The notes below the pieces were generated by a model. The model had not been told where the DNA came from and did not search any database. It saw nothing but the letters and a program-made list of their open reading frames with translations. 7,697 nt of DNA from an uncultured Burkholderiales Genera incertae sedis bacterium (GTDB taxonomy: Bacteria > Pseudomonadota > Gammaproteobacteria > Burkholderiales > Eutrophovitaceae): assembly GCA_905479505.1 (NCBI GenBank), contig CAJQMS010000150.1:1-7697 (forward strand), written 5' to 3'. Both the position numbers and the translations under genes were made by a program. Positions 1-5,954 of the stretch are shown here, one piece after another. Numbering within the stretch: position 1 is the first letter of the stretch; every line of letters begins with the position of its first letter.

Positions 1-407
1 CAGCTGTTGGTATGCCTGACTCTTACGCAGGTGAATTGCCCGTTTGCTTTGTCGAGTTGAGACCGAGTGCCGAGGTCAGTGTGGAGGACCTAAAGTCGCA
101 TGCCGAAGCGACCATTGATGAGCGTCCGGCTTGGCCGAAGCAATTTTTCATTGTGGAGGCCATACCTTTGACTACGGTTGGTAAGATCTACAAACCTTCA
201 CTTCGTTGCGATGCAGCCCATTCATTTGTTTCTAATTTGGTGCATAACGAATTAGGATTGTCGAAAGCACAGGTAACGGTGACCGCGGGGGGCGTTCGAG
301 GCATGCGTGTTGTCGTGGAACTCGAGAAGACGAACAAGTCGTTTGAGATGATTATTGAGACGGCGCTCGCCGATTATTTATTTGAAGCTGAAGTGAGGAC
401 TCTGTGA
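1..407 (+). CDS. Acyl-CoA synthetase (AMP-dependent ligase), 3' end only
   Basis: This is the C-terminal part of an AMP-forming acyl-CoA synthetase, which activates a carboxylic acid to its CoA thioester through an acyl-adenylate. The frame is open from base 3 and reads AVGMPDSYAGELPV, the usual start of the mobile C-terminal domain (PF13193 type). The A10 motif PLTTVGKIYKP follows, with the catalytic lysine codon at 183-185. About 70 further residues after that motif form a tail of the kind seen in some long (600+ residue) synthetases of this group. The N-terminal adenylation domain and the start codon lie outside the window, so chain-length or substrate preference cannot be judged. The stop overlaps the start of the next gene by one base (TGATG), so the two are probably co-transcribed and translationally coupled. 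The family is clear; the substrate is unknown. Confidence 0.9.
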   Translation, partial: AVGMPDSYAGELPVCFVELRPSAEVSVEDLKSHAEATIDERPAWPKQFFIVEAIPLTTVGKIYKPSLRCDAAHSFVSNLVHNELGLSKAQVTVTAGGVRGMRVVVELEKTNKSFEMIIETALADYLFEAEVRTL

Positions 408-1198
408 TGCGAAAGACCATTTTCATTACTGGTGCGACGGATGGTATCGGGCTGCTAACCGCTCAGAAGCTTATTGCAGGAGGACATCAAGTCCTTTTAC
501 ATGGTCGACACCCAGATAAATTGAATCGAATTTCAGCGTCACTTGATGGGGCACCTACTTATTGTGCTGATTTAAGCGTCATCGATGAAGTAACTTCATT
601 GTCGAGCGCCATCTTGGCTGAATATCAGCAATTAGACGTGCTCATCAATAACGCTGGTGTGTTGAAAACAGCGGATACAAAAACCAAAACTGGTCGTGAT
701 GTTCGGTTTGAAGTCAATACCTTATCACCGTATATTTTGACCCAAAAGTTACTCAATATTATTCCAAAAAGTGGTCGAATCATTAATTTGTCATCGGCAG
801 CACAAGCGCCAGTCGACATTGAAGCAATGATGGAATACAAGGTGATGGATGACATGGCAGCTTACGCTCAGAGCAAATTAGCGATGACCATATGGTCGGC
901 CCAATTAGCAGCGACGATGCCTAATGGCCCCATCTGTGTTTCAGTGAATCCAGGTTCTTTGCTGGCCTCAAAAATGGTCAAGGAAGGCTTTGGAATAGAG
1001 GGCAAGGACCTGAATATAGGGGCAGATATTTTAGTGAAAGCTGCACTTTCAGCTGATTTCTCGAAAGCATCCGGGATGCACTTTGATAACGATCGTGGTG
1101 AATTCGCAGCACCCCATCAAGCAGCGAATGATGGCCAGCATGTCGAGGCCGTGATGGCGACTATTAGCGATATTACTCAAAAATTTATCAATGAGTGA
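407..1198 (+). CDS. Short-chain dehydrogenase/reductase (SDR) family oxidoreductase
   Basis: This is a 263-residue classical SDR with a Rossmann fold that oxidises or reduces a carbonyl/alcohol using NAD(P)(H). Visible motifs are the nucleotide-binding TGATDGIG at residues 8-15, NNAG at 81-84, the structural Asn104 in FEVNTLSPY, the catalytic serine in LSSAA at 128-132, the catalytic pair in YAQSK (Tyr153, Lys157), and NPG at 181-183. HGRH after beta-2 (around 32-35) hints at NADP(H) preference, which is an inference. I chose ATG 407 because a GAGG Shine-Dalgarno (395-398) lies 8 bases upstream; a GTG at 404 is an in-frame alternative adding one residue. The start overlaps the stop of the acyl-CoA synthetase gene, suggesting linked acyl/lipid metabolism. 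The exact substrate cannot be read from sequence. Confidence 0.93.
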   Translation: MRKTIFITGATDGIGLLTAQKLIAGGHQVLLHGRHPDKLNRISASLDGAPTYCADLSVIDEVTSLSSAILAEYQQLDVLINNAGVLKTADTKTKTGRDVRFEVNTLSPYILTQKLLNIIPKSGRIINLSSAAQAPVDIEAMMEYKVMDDMAAYAQSKLAMTIWSAQLAATMPNGPICVSVNPGSLLASKMVKEGFGIEGKDLNIGADILVKAALSADFSKASGMHFDNDRGEFAAPHQAANDGQHVEAVMATISDITQKFINE

Positions 1199-1240
1199 CG
1201 CGGTTATGGGTCAGCAGGTTTAATCTATATCGATGATTCA

Positions 1241-1258
1241 TCGACTCGCGGGAGTCGA
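1241..1258. terminator. Hairpin in convergent intergenic gap (weak terminator candidate)
   Basis: A perfect 7-bp stem, TCGACTC (1241-1247) with GAGTCGA (1252-1258), closes a GCGG loop. It lies between the 3' end of the SDR gene and the 3' end of the convergent cytochrome gene, where a bidirectional terminator would be expected. No T-run follows on either strand, so intrinsic termination is doubtful. It may only be a processing or transcript-end-protecting structure. Confidence 0.3.
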
Positions 1259-1316
1259 ATAATGTGTGCATAGGCAACTTAAACGCTTGAATTAATTTTG
1301 TAATCAGACCGATGTC

Positions 1317-2006
1317 TTAATTATTTTTTAAGGTTTGAACGTAAGCCATGATGTCCATAACCACGGTCATTCCGAACGCTCTCATTGATGGCATTTTTTC
1401 GCCGGGTTGGCCATTAATGATTTTATGCATCACCTCCCACGGGTTTTTATGTGCGATGATCCCGACGGGTGTCATATCTTTAATTAAGTCACCGTCAACC
1501 CCATGGCATTTGGCACAAACTGTGTCGTAGTATTCTGATCCCGCGCGGCTATCGCCACTAATGACCAAGTTCGTTTCAACATCAATGAATTTTGAAAAAT
1601 CAAATTGACCATCAACAATAAATAAAGCGAGATCATCAAGGTCTTTTGCAGGCAAGTATCTGTCCATACCGTGGAGTTCGTTAGTCAAGATGTCGAGGAC
1701 CTTACGTTTGTCCCCCCCCGAAAAAGCTTGGATTCCCGGGATACCAGTTTTATAGCTACCGGAGCGGTACGCGCCATCTCGACCTTTGTAATCCCAGCCG
1801 TGACAGGATTTACAACGGTGTGTTGTCGAGCCATGCTTATTTGTGTTTGATGCTGGCCAACCAGGATGAGTGAAATCGGGCTTTTTGACGTCAACGACCT
1901 CATACCACCTGTCATACAAGAGTCCGCCTCGAGAGATGTCCGATGTGTTACCAGCGAAGCAGTTGCCGACTAGGTTCAGAAAAACCAAAAAAAACAACGC
2001 GCGCAT
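1317..2006 (-). CDS. Exported cytochrome c with two CXXCH haem sites
   Basis: This 229-residue protein has a signal peptide (about residues 1-18, MRALFFLVFLNLVGNCFA) and two c-type haem attachment sites, CKSCH at 65-69 and CAKCH at 164-168. That fits a periplasmic diheme electron carrier or the cytochrome subunit of a dehydrogenase. Possible distal Met ligands are Met114 (HGMDRYL) for the first domain and Met205/208 (PGEKMPSM) for the second; the choice is inferred. The segment around the first haem, RCKSCHGWDYKGRDGAY, looks like a conserved family signature, but I cannot name a redox partner. I chose ATG at 2006 over the upstream GTG at 2027: it follows a GAGGTAGAG ribosome site and starts exactly at the signal peptide. 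The gene faces the SDR gene tail-to-tail and lies downstream of the methyltransferase on the same strand. No obvious enzyme partner is adjacent. Confidence 0.93.
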   Translation of the reverse strand: MRALFFLVFLNLVGNCFAGNTSDISRGGLLYDRWYEVVDVKKPDFTHPGWPASNTNKHGSTTHRCKSCHGWDYKGRDGAYRSGSYKTGIPGIQAFSGGDKRKVLDILTNELHGMDRYLPAKDLDDLALFIVDGQFDFSKFIDVETNLVISGDSRAGSEYYDTVCAKCHGVDGDLIKDMTPVGIIAHKNPWEVMHKIINGQPGEKMPSMRAFGMTVVMDIMAYVQTLKNN

Positions 2007-2010
2007 TATT

Positions 2011-2020
2011 TCTCTACCTC
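2011..2020 (-). promoter_or_regulatory. Ribosome binding site deciding the cytochrome c start
   Basis: On the minus strand, GAGGTAGAGA ends 4 bases before ATG 2006, with GAGG about 10 bases upstream. This supports ATG 2006 rather than the GTG at 2027, which would place seven charged and polar residues before the signal peptide. Confidence 0.6.
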
Positions 2021-2104
2021 TAATCACTTATTACAGTCTGACGGTTCATGGAAAACCTTAATAATTTAGCATAGAAATAAAAGCTGTTTTGCTGTGTCAC
2101 CAAT

Positions 2105-2144
2105 CAGATCCTTCTGATTTTAATTAGTCTGACTATAGGATCTG
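2105..2144. repeat. Inverted repeat CAGATCC / GGATCTG upstream of cytochrome gene
   Basis: Perfect 7-bp arms at 2105-2111 and 2138-2144 are separated by 26 bases. The left arm also takes part in a competing small hairpin, AATCAG (2102-2107) with CTGATT (2114-2119). The structure lies in the 204-base gap between the methyltransferase stop and the cytochrome start on the minus strand. It could be an operator or leader structure for the cytochrome gene. No convincing -35/-10 pair was found nearby. Confidence 0.3.
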
Positions 2145-2210
2145 TTATGCGAAAATTACGATGGATGAATTCGTAACCATTAACAAGTGGCTATGCTATT
2201 TTTTTGCCAA

Positions 2211-3059
2211 TTACTTAGGCTTTTGTAATGTAATAATTCCCCACGCAAGATAGCCGGCTTTTGCGGCATCAATCCAATGTCGTAAGCCTATAATCATCTG
2301 ATCAATGTAGTCCTTACTCGATTGTTTGCACGCTGATGGGTAGTTTTTCTTAATCTCGTCCAGAATTCGCGAATAGTGAATTTCCAGGTTGGGCGTTAGG
2401 TCTTGGTGTTTACATTCGGTAAATCCGTGCGCCATAGCGGTGTGTCGATAAAATGCAAAAGAGGCCAAGTTGTCCAAATGGATACGGTCATACACTGATT
2501 GTAGGACGTCGACTGGGCAATCGTCGGTTTGCATCGGGTCCGTGAATATCATGATGCCGCCCGGTTTAAGGACTCGCCACGCTTCGGATAAAACCTGCTT
2601 CCGATTACTGCTATGAAGGATCGCATCTTGTGACCAAACCACATCAAACACCTCATCGGCTTGAGTAATCTCTTCAAAGCTTCCGTGGATGACTTCAATG
2701 AGGTCGTCGAGATTCTGCTCGACATTCAATCGCTGGTTTGTACGATTTTGAACGGCAGAGAGATTCACGCAAACTACTTCGCAGCCATACCTACTGGCGA
2801 GGTAGCGCGCTGCTCCTCCATATCCAGCGCCAAGATCAATCACCCTCGATTTTTTTATTAAGTTTGGTGCTAATGCTGCCATGTGGTTTATTGTTTGGCG
2901 GCTCGCTTTGGGGATATCGGAAGTCTTGTCATAAATACCTATGTGGATATCCTCGCCACCCCAAATATTGAAATAAAATTTGTCAGCCGCTGCGCTGTCG
3001 TAATAGATCTCTGTGATTTCACGTGTCGTCGAAATGGGATGTTGGTTATCAGATTTCAT
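2211..3059 (-). CDS. Sarcosine/dimethylglycine N-methyltransferase-like SAM enzyme
   Basis: This 282-residue class I SAM-dependent methyltransferase resembles bacterial sarcosine/dimethylglycine N-methyltransferases (BsmB/SDMT type, about 280 residues). Those enzymes make the osmoprotectant glycine betaine by stepwise methylation of sarcosine and dimethylglycine. Evidence includes the N-terminal signature FNIWGGEDIHIGIY (30-43), SAM motif I VIDLGAGYGG (73-82), the post-motif region WSQDAILHS (142-150), LKPGG (164-168), and the closing GYLAWGI (269-275), all as I remember that family. The usual partner, glycine/sarcosine N-methyltransferase, is not in this window, so substrate range is inferred and a related small-amine methyltransferase is possible. 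The ATG at 3059 has no clear Shine-Dalgarno (ttattaacta precedes it), yet length and N-terminal motifs fit this start. The gene diverges from the SPFH gene across a 110-base gap. Confidence 0.88.
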   Translation of the reverse strand: MKSDNQHPISTTREITEIYYDSAAADKFYFNIWGGEDIHIGIYDKTSDIPKASRQTINHMAALAPNLIKKSRVIDLGAGYGGAARYLASRYGCEVVCVNLSAVQNRTNQRLNVEQNLDDLIEVIHGSFEEITQADEVFDVVWSQDAILHSSNRKQVLSEAWRVLKPGGIMIFTDPMQTDDCPVDVLQSVYDRIHLDNLASFAFYRHTAMAHGFTECKHQDLTPNLEIHYSRILDEIKKNYPSACKQSSKDYIDQMIIGLRHWIDAAKAGYLAWGIITLQKPK

Positions 3060-3073
3060 TAGTTAATAAGTTA

Positions 3074-3102
3074 TTGCATCAGCTATTTATTTAAGGAATA
3101 CT
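3074..3102 (+). promoter_or_regulatory. Possible sigma-70-type promoter for SPFH-NfeD operon
   Basis: TTGCAT (3074-3079) and AATACT (3097-3102) are separated by 17 bases and lie about 68 bases before the SPFH start codon, in the divergent gap. Both hexamers are imperfect matches, so this is a candidate only. The same AT-rich segment must also carry the promoter of the divergent methyltransferase gene. Confidence 0.3.
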
Positions 3103-3155
3103 TATTGCCTTTAGTGGACTAGCACGTAGGTCAGTGGAACCTTTGTGCTTAAATT

Positions 3156-3163
3156 GGAAGGAG
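3156..3163 (+). promoter_or_regulatory. Strong ribosome binding site deciding the SPFH start
   Basis: GGAAGGAG lies 6 bases before ATG 3170. It selects that ATG over the in-frame GTG at 3134, which has no comparable site and would add 12 polar residues before the membrane anchor. Confidence 0.8.
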
Positions 3164-3169
3164 TCAGTA

Positions 3170-4087
3170 ATGAGTGGTTCTAGCGCAGTTACCTTAGCGT
3201 TCGCATTATTCTTTATTATTTTAGCGTGGTTAGCCATCAAAGTGGTCCCTCAATCCAAGGTCTTTGTTGTCGAGCGTTTTGGTAAATTCTCAAAGACGTT
3301 GCCAGCAGGTATCAACATCATCGTTCCGATCATTGATCAGGTCCGTCATCGCATTTCGATCCTAGAGCGCCAATTACCAGCTTTTGATATCAGTGTCATA
3401 ACGAAGGATAACGTAGAGGTTGAGCTTGAGGCGACAAACTTTTATAGAATCACGGACGCAGCTCGGTCAGTGTATCGAATTGAAGACATTGATCGGGCGA
3501 TACAAACTACGGCTGAGTCTATCGTTCGATCTGCAGCGGGCAAACTGGATCTTGACGAACTGCAATCTTCTCGGCAACAAATGAATGAAGAAATTCTCAG
3601 AAATTTGCAGAGTGCAGCAGAGGTATGGGGTATCGAGATTACTCGTACCGAGATCACGGATGTGCGGGTCGATGAACAAACGAAGGATGCTCAGCGTCAA
3701 CAGTTAAACGCCGAACGGCAACGAAGAGCCGTTGTTGCGCAAGCTGAAGGAGAGAAACGATCGGTGGAATTGGATGCAGATGCACAACTGTACTCGGCCC
3801 GAAAAATTGCCGAAGCTGTTCGTATCGCTGCAGACGCTGATGCTTATCAAATAAAGGTTAAAGCAGAAGCAACTGCCGAGCAAACACGAGTGATTTCAGA
3901 AGCTATCAACAACGGTGGACAATCAGCAATCAACTTCGAAATTCTGCAAAAGCAAGTGACGGCTTTGTCTGAGGTGGCGTCATCGAACAATACCAAAACG
4001 GTCATTATGCCGACCGAGATCACGCGTGCAATTGGGTCGATCGAATTATTGTTAGAAACGGTTGGGTCGGGGATGCAAAGTAAATAA
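3170..4087 (+). CDS. SPFH/band-7 (stomatin, QmcA-like) membrane protein
   Basis: This 305-residue SPFH-domain protein has an N-terminal membrane anchor (about residues 5-25), the SPFH/band-7 domain from VVPQSKVFVVERFGKF (25-40) to about 185, and an Ala/Glu/Arg-rich coiled coil (about 170-245). A conserved tail follows, with NNGGQSAINFEILQ (247-260) and TKTVIMPTE (275-283). The length equals that of E. coli QmcA as I recall it. Such proteins assemble into large cage-like rings on the inner membrane and organise microdomains or regulate membrane proteases. The start at ATG 3170 is fixed by a GGAAGGAG site. The stop overlaps the following NfeD-like start (TAATG), the classic SPFH-NfeD pairing, so the two products probably act together. 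The family is certain; the client proteins are unknown. Confidence 0.93.
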   Translation: MSGSSAVTLAFALFFIILAWLAIKVVPQSKVFVVERFGKFSKTLPAGINIIVPIIDQVRHRISILERQLPAFDISVITKDNVEVELEATNFYRITDAARSVYRIEDIDRAIQTTAESIVRSAAGKLDLDELQSSRQQMNEEILRNLQSAAEVWGIEITRTEITDVRVDEQTKDAQRQQLNAERQRRAVVAQAEGEKRSVELDADAQLYSARKIAEAVRIAADADAYQIKVKAEATAEQTRVISEAINNGGQSAINFEILQKQVTALSEVASSNNTKTVIMPTEITRAIGSIELLLETVGSGMQSK

Positions 4088-4359
4088 TGGAATTAATGGC
4101 GAACGGTAACGGGTGGTTGATTTTTGGCTTGATCCTGATCATTCTGGAAATGATCATTAACGTGGGTTATGTGTCCATCAGCTTTGGTGTCGGGTCGATG
4201 GTGACCGGCCTTTTGATTAAGCTTAATCTTTTACCTTCTGCTTTTGATGAAAGCCTTGTCAATGAACTTCTTATTGCGGGTATCACTTCACTTTTTGTGT
4301 TGGTTCTAATGCGTAAATTCTTCAAGGCCAACTCGCCTGACGATATCAATACTTATTAG
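4087..4359 (+). CDS. Short NfeD-like membrane protein (partner of SPFH protein)
   Basis: This 90-residue membrane protein directly follows the SPFH gene with a one-base stop/start overlap. It has three hydrophobic segments (about 9-27, 28-49 and 60-77). GWLIFGLILIILEM (9-22) matches the start of NfeD/YbbJ proteins, which anchor SPFH partners. Typical NfeD short forms are about 150 residues and carry a C-terminal OB-fold; here the chain stops after MRKFFKANSPDDINTY, just past the last helix, so the OB-fold is absent. No continuing NfeD-like frame is apparent downstream, so this seems to be a natural short form, though an ancestral truncation cannot be excluded. ATG 4096 (residue 4) is an alternative start. 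Assignment rests on context plus the membrane segment. Confidence 0.8.
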   Translation: MELMANGNGWLIFGLILIILEMIINVGYVSISFGVGSMVTGLLIKLNLLPSAFDESLVNELLIAGITSLFVLVLMRKFFKANSPDDINTY

Positions 4360-4436
4360 GGTAGAGATTTTCGTCTGAATCGCTGCTCGTGATGGAGAGT
4401 CTTTTTATCAATTCTTACCGCCTTCTCTGCGAAATG

Positions 4437-4468
4437 GTTAGGTTCACATCTGCCAGTGGATACCTAAC
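4437..4468. repeat. Inverted repeat GTTAGGT / ACCTAAC abutting a GTG start
   Basis: Perfect 7-bp arms (4437-4443 and 4462-4468) enclose an 18-base loop that holds a further CAC/GTG pairing (4445-4447 with 4456-4458). The right arm ends on the base before the proposed GTG start at 4469. A folded mRNA would therefore hide the ribosome-binding region of the small exported protein. As DNA it could instead be an operator. Confidence 0.4.
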
Positions 4469-4795
4469 GTGAGACCGAAGGTGAAACAAATTTCACCGAT
4501 GATAGCTTTTCTGCTTTTCGGTCAAGCAGTGGCTGGCGAGATTACCGAAAAGTATTGGGTCGAGGGGATAAATCCATTCAAAAATAAACATATTGGATAC
4601 GAAACTCATTACACATTACACGTGACATACCATCAGGACCAAAATCCATTGAAATCCATTATTTGTAGGGTTTTTGACGTGGAGGACAAGATGGTCTTGA
4701 GCGCGGAGAAAGATTCGGTAGGGTATTTTGCGTATCTTGATTTCCGTTTAGAAAAAAAATATCGACATCACGAGCTTAATGTGAAATGTGAGTGA
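4469..4795 (+). CDS. Small exported protein of unknown function
   Basis: I do not recognise this 108-residue protein. It starts with a basic N-terminus (MRPKVKQ) and a short hydrophobic stretch (about 9-19). A likely signal peptidase I site after AVA (residues 20-22) leaves a mature chain of about 86 residues. The mature part is rich in aromatic and alternating residues (ETHYTLHVTYH, 45-55; GYFAYLDFRL, 85-94), suggesting beta-strands. It has just two cysteines (66 and 107), a plausible disulfide in the periplasm. The start is GTG 4469 with only a weak TGGA site upstream; the ATG at residue 11 would leave too short a signal. It stands alone between the NfeD-like and SnoaL-like genes on the same strand. 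Signal peptide and composition support a real gene; function is unknown. Confidence 0.62.
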   Translation: MRPKVKQISPMIAFLLFGQAVAGEITEKYWVEGINPFKNKHIGYETHYTLHVTYHQDQNPLKSIICRVFDVEDKMVLSAEKDSVGYFAYLDFRLEKKYRHHELNVKCE

Positions 4796-5006
4796 TTTTG
4801 GTTTTCGATTACAGAGTGATCCAATCTAAACCGAAACAAGTAGGTTCTGGAATTCAATGCGGCGTACCGTGAGTTTAGTTAGATTCATTACACATATATC
4901 TCACCCGTATTCCGTTATGATTTAGTTTCGTTTTGATGTGGCTAAGACAGTCTTCATTACATTCGGTTGATTACTTTACTGATATCAAAGGCACGCAAAT
5001 ACGATT

Positions 5007-5387
5007 ATGACTCAAAGTATGAAAGACAATAAGCTTAACGCCGTTGAGTTTTACAGGATGGCGTTTGAGGGAGATCCTAAAGGAGCTGTGGAAAGATTCG
5101 TTGGTAGCGAATATATTCAACATAACCCCAGCGTGGGTGATGGTGTTGCTGGTTTTATTCACTACTTCGAAAGGATGCGCGAGGAATACCAAATTAAGGA
5201 AATAAATTTTTTACGGGTCATTGCTGAAGGTGATTTGGTGGCACTTCACACGCGTCAGATGTGGCCAGAGGAGGAGTATGTCACGATGGATTTTTTCCGC
5301 TTTGACGAGGCAGGTAAAATTATCGAACATTGGGATGCTATCCAGAGAGTTCCTGAAGAATCGATGAACGCAAATACGATGTTCTGA
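5007..5387 (+). CDS. SnoaL-like / NTF2-fold family protein
   Basis: This 126-residue protein belongs to the SnoaL-like polyketide-cyclase/NTF2 superfamily, a cone-shaped alpha+beta fold. Recognisable family patterns are an N-terminal helix (NAVEFYRMAFEGDPKGAVERF, 11-31), YIQHNPSVGDG (36-46), and the closing strands DFFRFDEAGKIIEHWDAIQ (95-113). The set resembles the group annotated as predicted SnoaL-like aldol condensation-catalysing enzymes. Many members have no proven reaction, so an enzymatic role is inferred. Length is normal and the chain is complete. ATG 5007 is used; ATG at residue 5 (5019) is an alternative, and neither has a clear Shine-Dalgarno. A TGATATCA palindrome sits at 4980-4987 just upstream. 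The gene is monocistronic as far as can be seen. Confidence 0.87.
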   Translation: MTQSMKDNKLNAVEFYRMAFEGDPKGAVERFVGSEYIQHNPSVGDGVAGFIHYFERMREEYQIKEINFLRVIAEGDLVALHTRQMWPEEEYVTMDFFRFDEAGKIIEHWDAIQRVPEESMNANTMF

Positions 5388-5391
5388 GCAT

Positions 5392-5493
5392 CTAGAGTTG
5401 TTTATTTTTAAACGCTTTCAAGGCGTTTCCAGCCCCTATAGAAACACTTCTAGTCTTGCCGTCTGCATTAATATAAACAGTTGAGAACCTCAT
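5392..5493 (-). CDS. Possible small protein of 33 residues
   Basis: An overlooked-size minus-strand frame encodes MRFSTVYINADGKTRSV at its start and SIGAGNALKAFKNKQL at its end. It has an ATG at 5493 with a weak AGG five bases upstream, and a TAG at 5392-5394. The chain is balanced and basic, unlike typical shadow translations, and ends in a likely helix. It is convergent with the SnoaL-like gene. An in-frame stop precedes the start by two codons, so it is either a genuine mini-gene or the remnant of a longer gene. A 6-bp hairpin (AAACGC 5410-5415 with GCGTTT 5423-5428) falls inside its 3' half. I do not recognise the family; confidence is low because length alone cannot exclude chance. Confidence 0.3.
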   Translation of the reverse strand: MRFSTVYINADGKTRSVSIGAGNALKAFKNKQL

Positions 5494-5779
5494 AACAGCC
5501 TATGCTTTTGGAGTTGCGTCTCGATCGTTGCATAACCGAATTTTAGGCGGGTTGAGATCTCCTGGAATGCGTGAGGAGTGGTTCGATTAACGCGGTGATG
5601 TGGTTGTGGGAGGGCAGTGGTGTGGCAAAAGTGTGATTTTTAGAATCTGGTTTACGGACAATTTGCTCGTAACCTCGCGAAGTTAAATAAACGGGATAAA
5701 ACCAAAAGTAATTTAGTTATACGAAAATGGTATTTATTTTATCTGCCGATATTGAGTAGTCTTCGTCTACGCATTAAGA

Positions 5780-5819
5780 CTTGGGAGACCAAGCCAACCT
5801 GCCGGTCCAGGCAAGGTGG
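5780..5819 (+). other. Tandem hairpins in probable leader of hydroxylase operon
   Basis: CTTGG (5780-5784) and CCAAG (5789-5793) form a stem closed by GAGA, a GNRA-type tetraloop. Immediately after it, CCAACCTGCC (5794-5803) pairs imperfectly with GGCAAGGTGG (5810-5819; one bulge plus mismatch) around a GGTCCA loop. Two stems packed side by side would suit a structured 5' untranslated RNA, about 135 bases before the first operon start. It matches no riboswitch class I can name. Confidence 0.35.
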
Positions 5820-5917
5820 TTACGAGAAATCGGATGTGAGCTGTTTCAAGCTAACAAATGGACTCTCCTTGTCGAATGCAAATACCCTTTGGGTGGATTT
5901 ATTCCAATTGCCAAACC

Positions 5918-5931
5918 CTGATACGTATCAA
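5918..5931. promoter_or_regulatory. FNR/CRP-type palindrome before hydroxylase operon
   Basis: TGATACGTATCA (5919-5930) is a perfect 12-bp palindrome. With its flanks, CTGAT-N4-ATCAA matches the FNR/Anr consensus TTGAT-N4-ATCAA at nine of ten specified bases. It ends 24 bases before ATG 5955. If bound there, the protein would more likely repress or block than activate from the usual -41.5 position, unless transcription starts very close to the gene. Another palindrome-binding regulator is equally possible. Confidence 0.4.
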
Positions 5932-5954
5932 ATTGGCTAAAACATGGAGAAGAA

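Larger units (their letters stand above)
5494..5954. other. Long intergenic region upstream of the hydroxylase operon
   Basis: These 461 bases contain no coding frame I can defend; a TTG-initiated 62-codon plus-strand frame (5752-5940) lacks a ribosome site and any protein-like pattern. The region holds a G-rich tract (about 5591-5625), an AT-rich stretch (5680-5745) that could contain a promoter, two adjacent hairpins (5780-5819) and a 12-bp palindrome (5919-5930). It probably carries the promoter and leader of the downstream operon. No -35/-10 pair was convincing. Confidence 0.6.

Noticed and set aside
625..855. 76-codon minus-strand frame inside the SDR gene
   Set aside because: It lies wholly antisense to a clear SDR with intact motifs and shows no recognisable protein features.
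1685..1915. 76-codon minus-strand frame overlapping the cytochrome gene in another frame
   Set aside because: It shares DNA with the haem-site-bearing frame and has no motif or start signal of its own.
2035..2133. Direct repeat AGTCTGAC at 2035-2042 and 2126-2133
   Set aside because: An 8-bp repeat pair 91 bases apart is easily due to chance and shows no further structure.
3442..3700. Two overlapping minus-strand frames inside the SPFH gene
   Set aside because: Both are antisense shadows of a well-supported coding sequence.
5597..5635. 12-codon frame with two Trp codons near its start, resembling a trp-type leader peptide
   Set aside because: There is no ribosome site, no attenuator hairpin with T-run after it, and no tryptophan-related gene downstream.
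5622..5641. TGGCA-like sequence considered as a sigma-54 promoter
   Set aside because: The second element (GC 10 bases after GG) is missing.
5752..5940. 62-codon plus-strand frame upstream of the hydroxylase operon
   Set aside because: It starts with TTG, has no ribosome site, no protein-like pattern, and overlaps the tandem hairpins and the palindrome, so it looks like noncoding leader.
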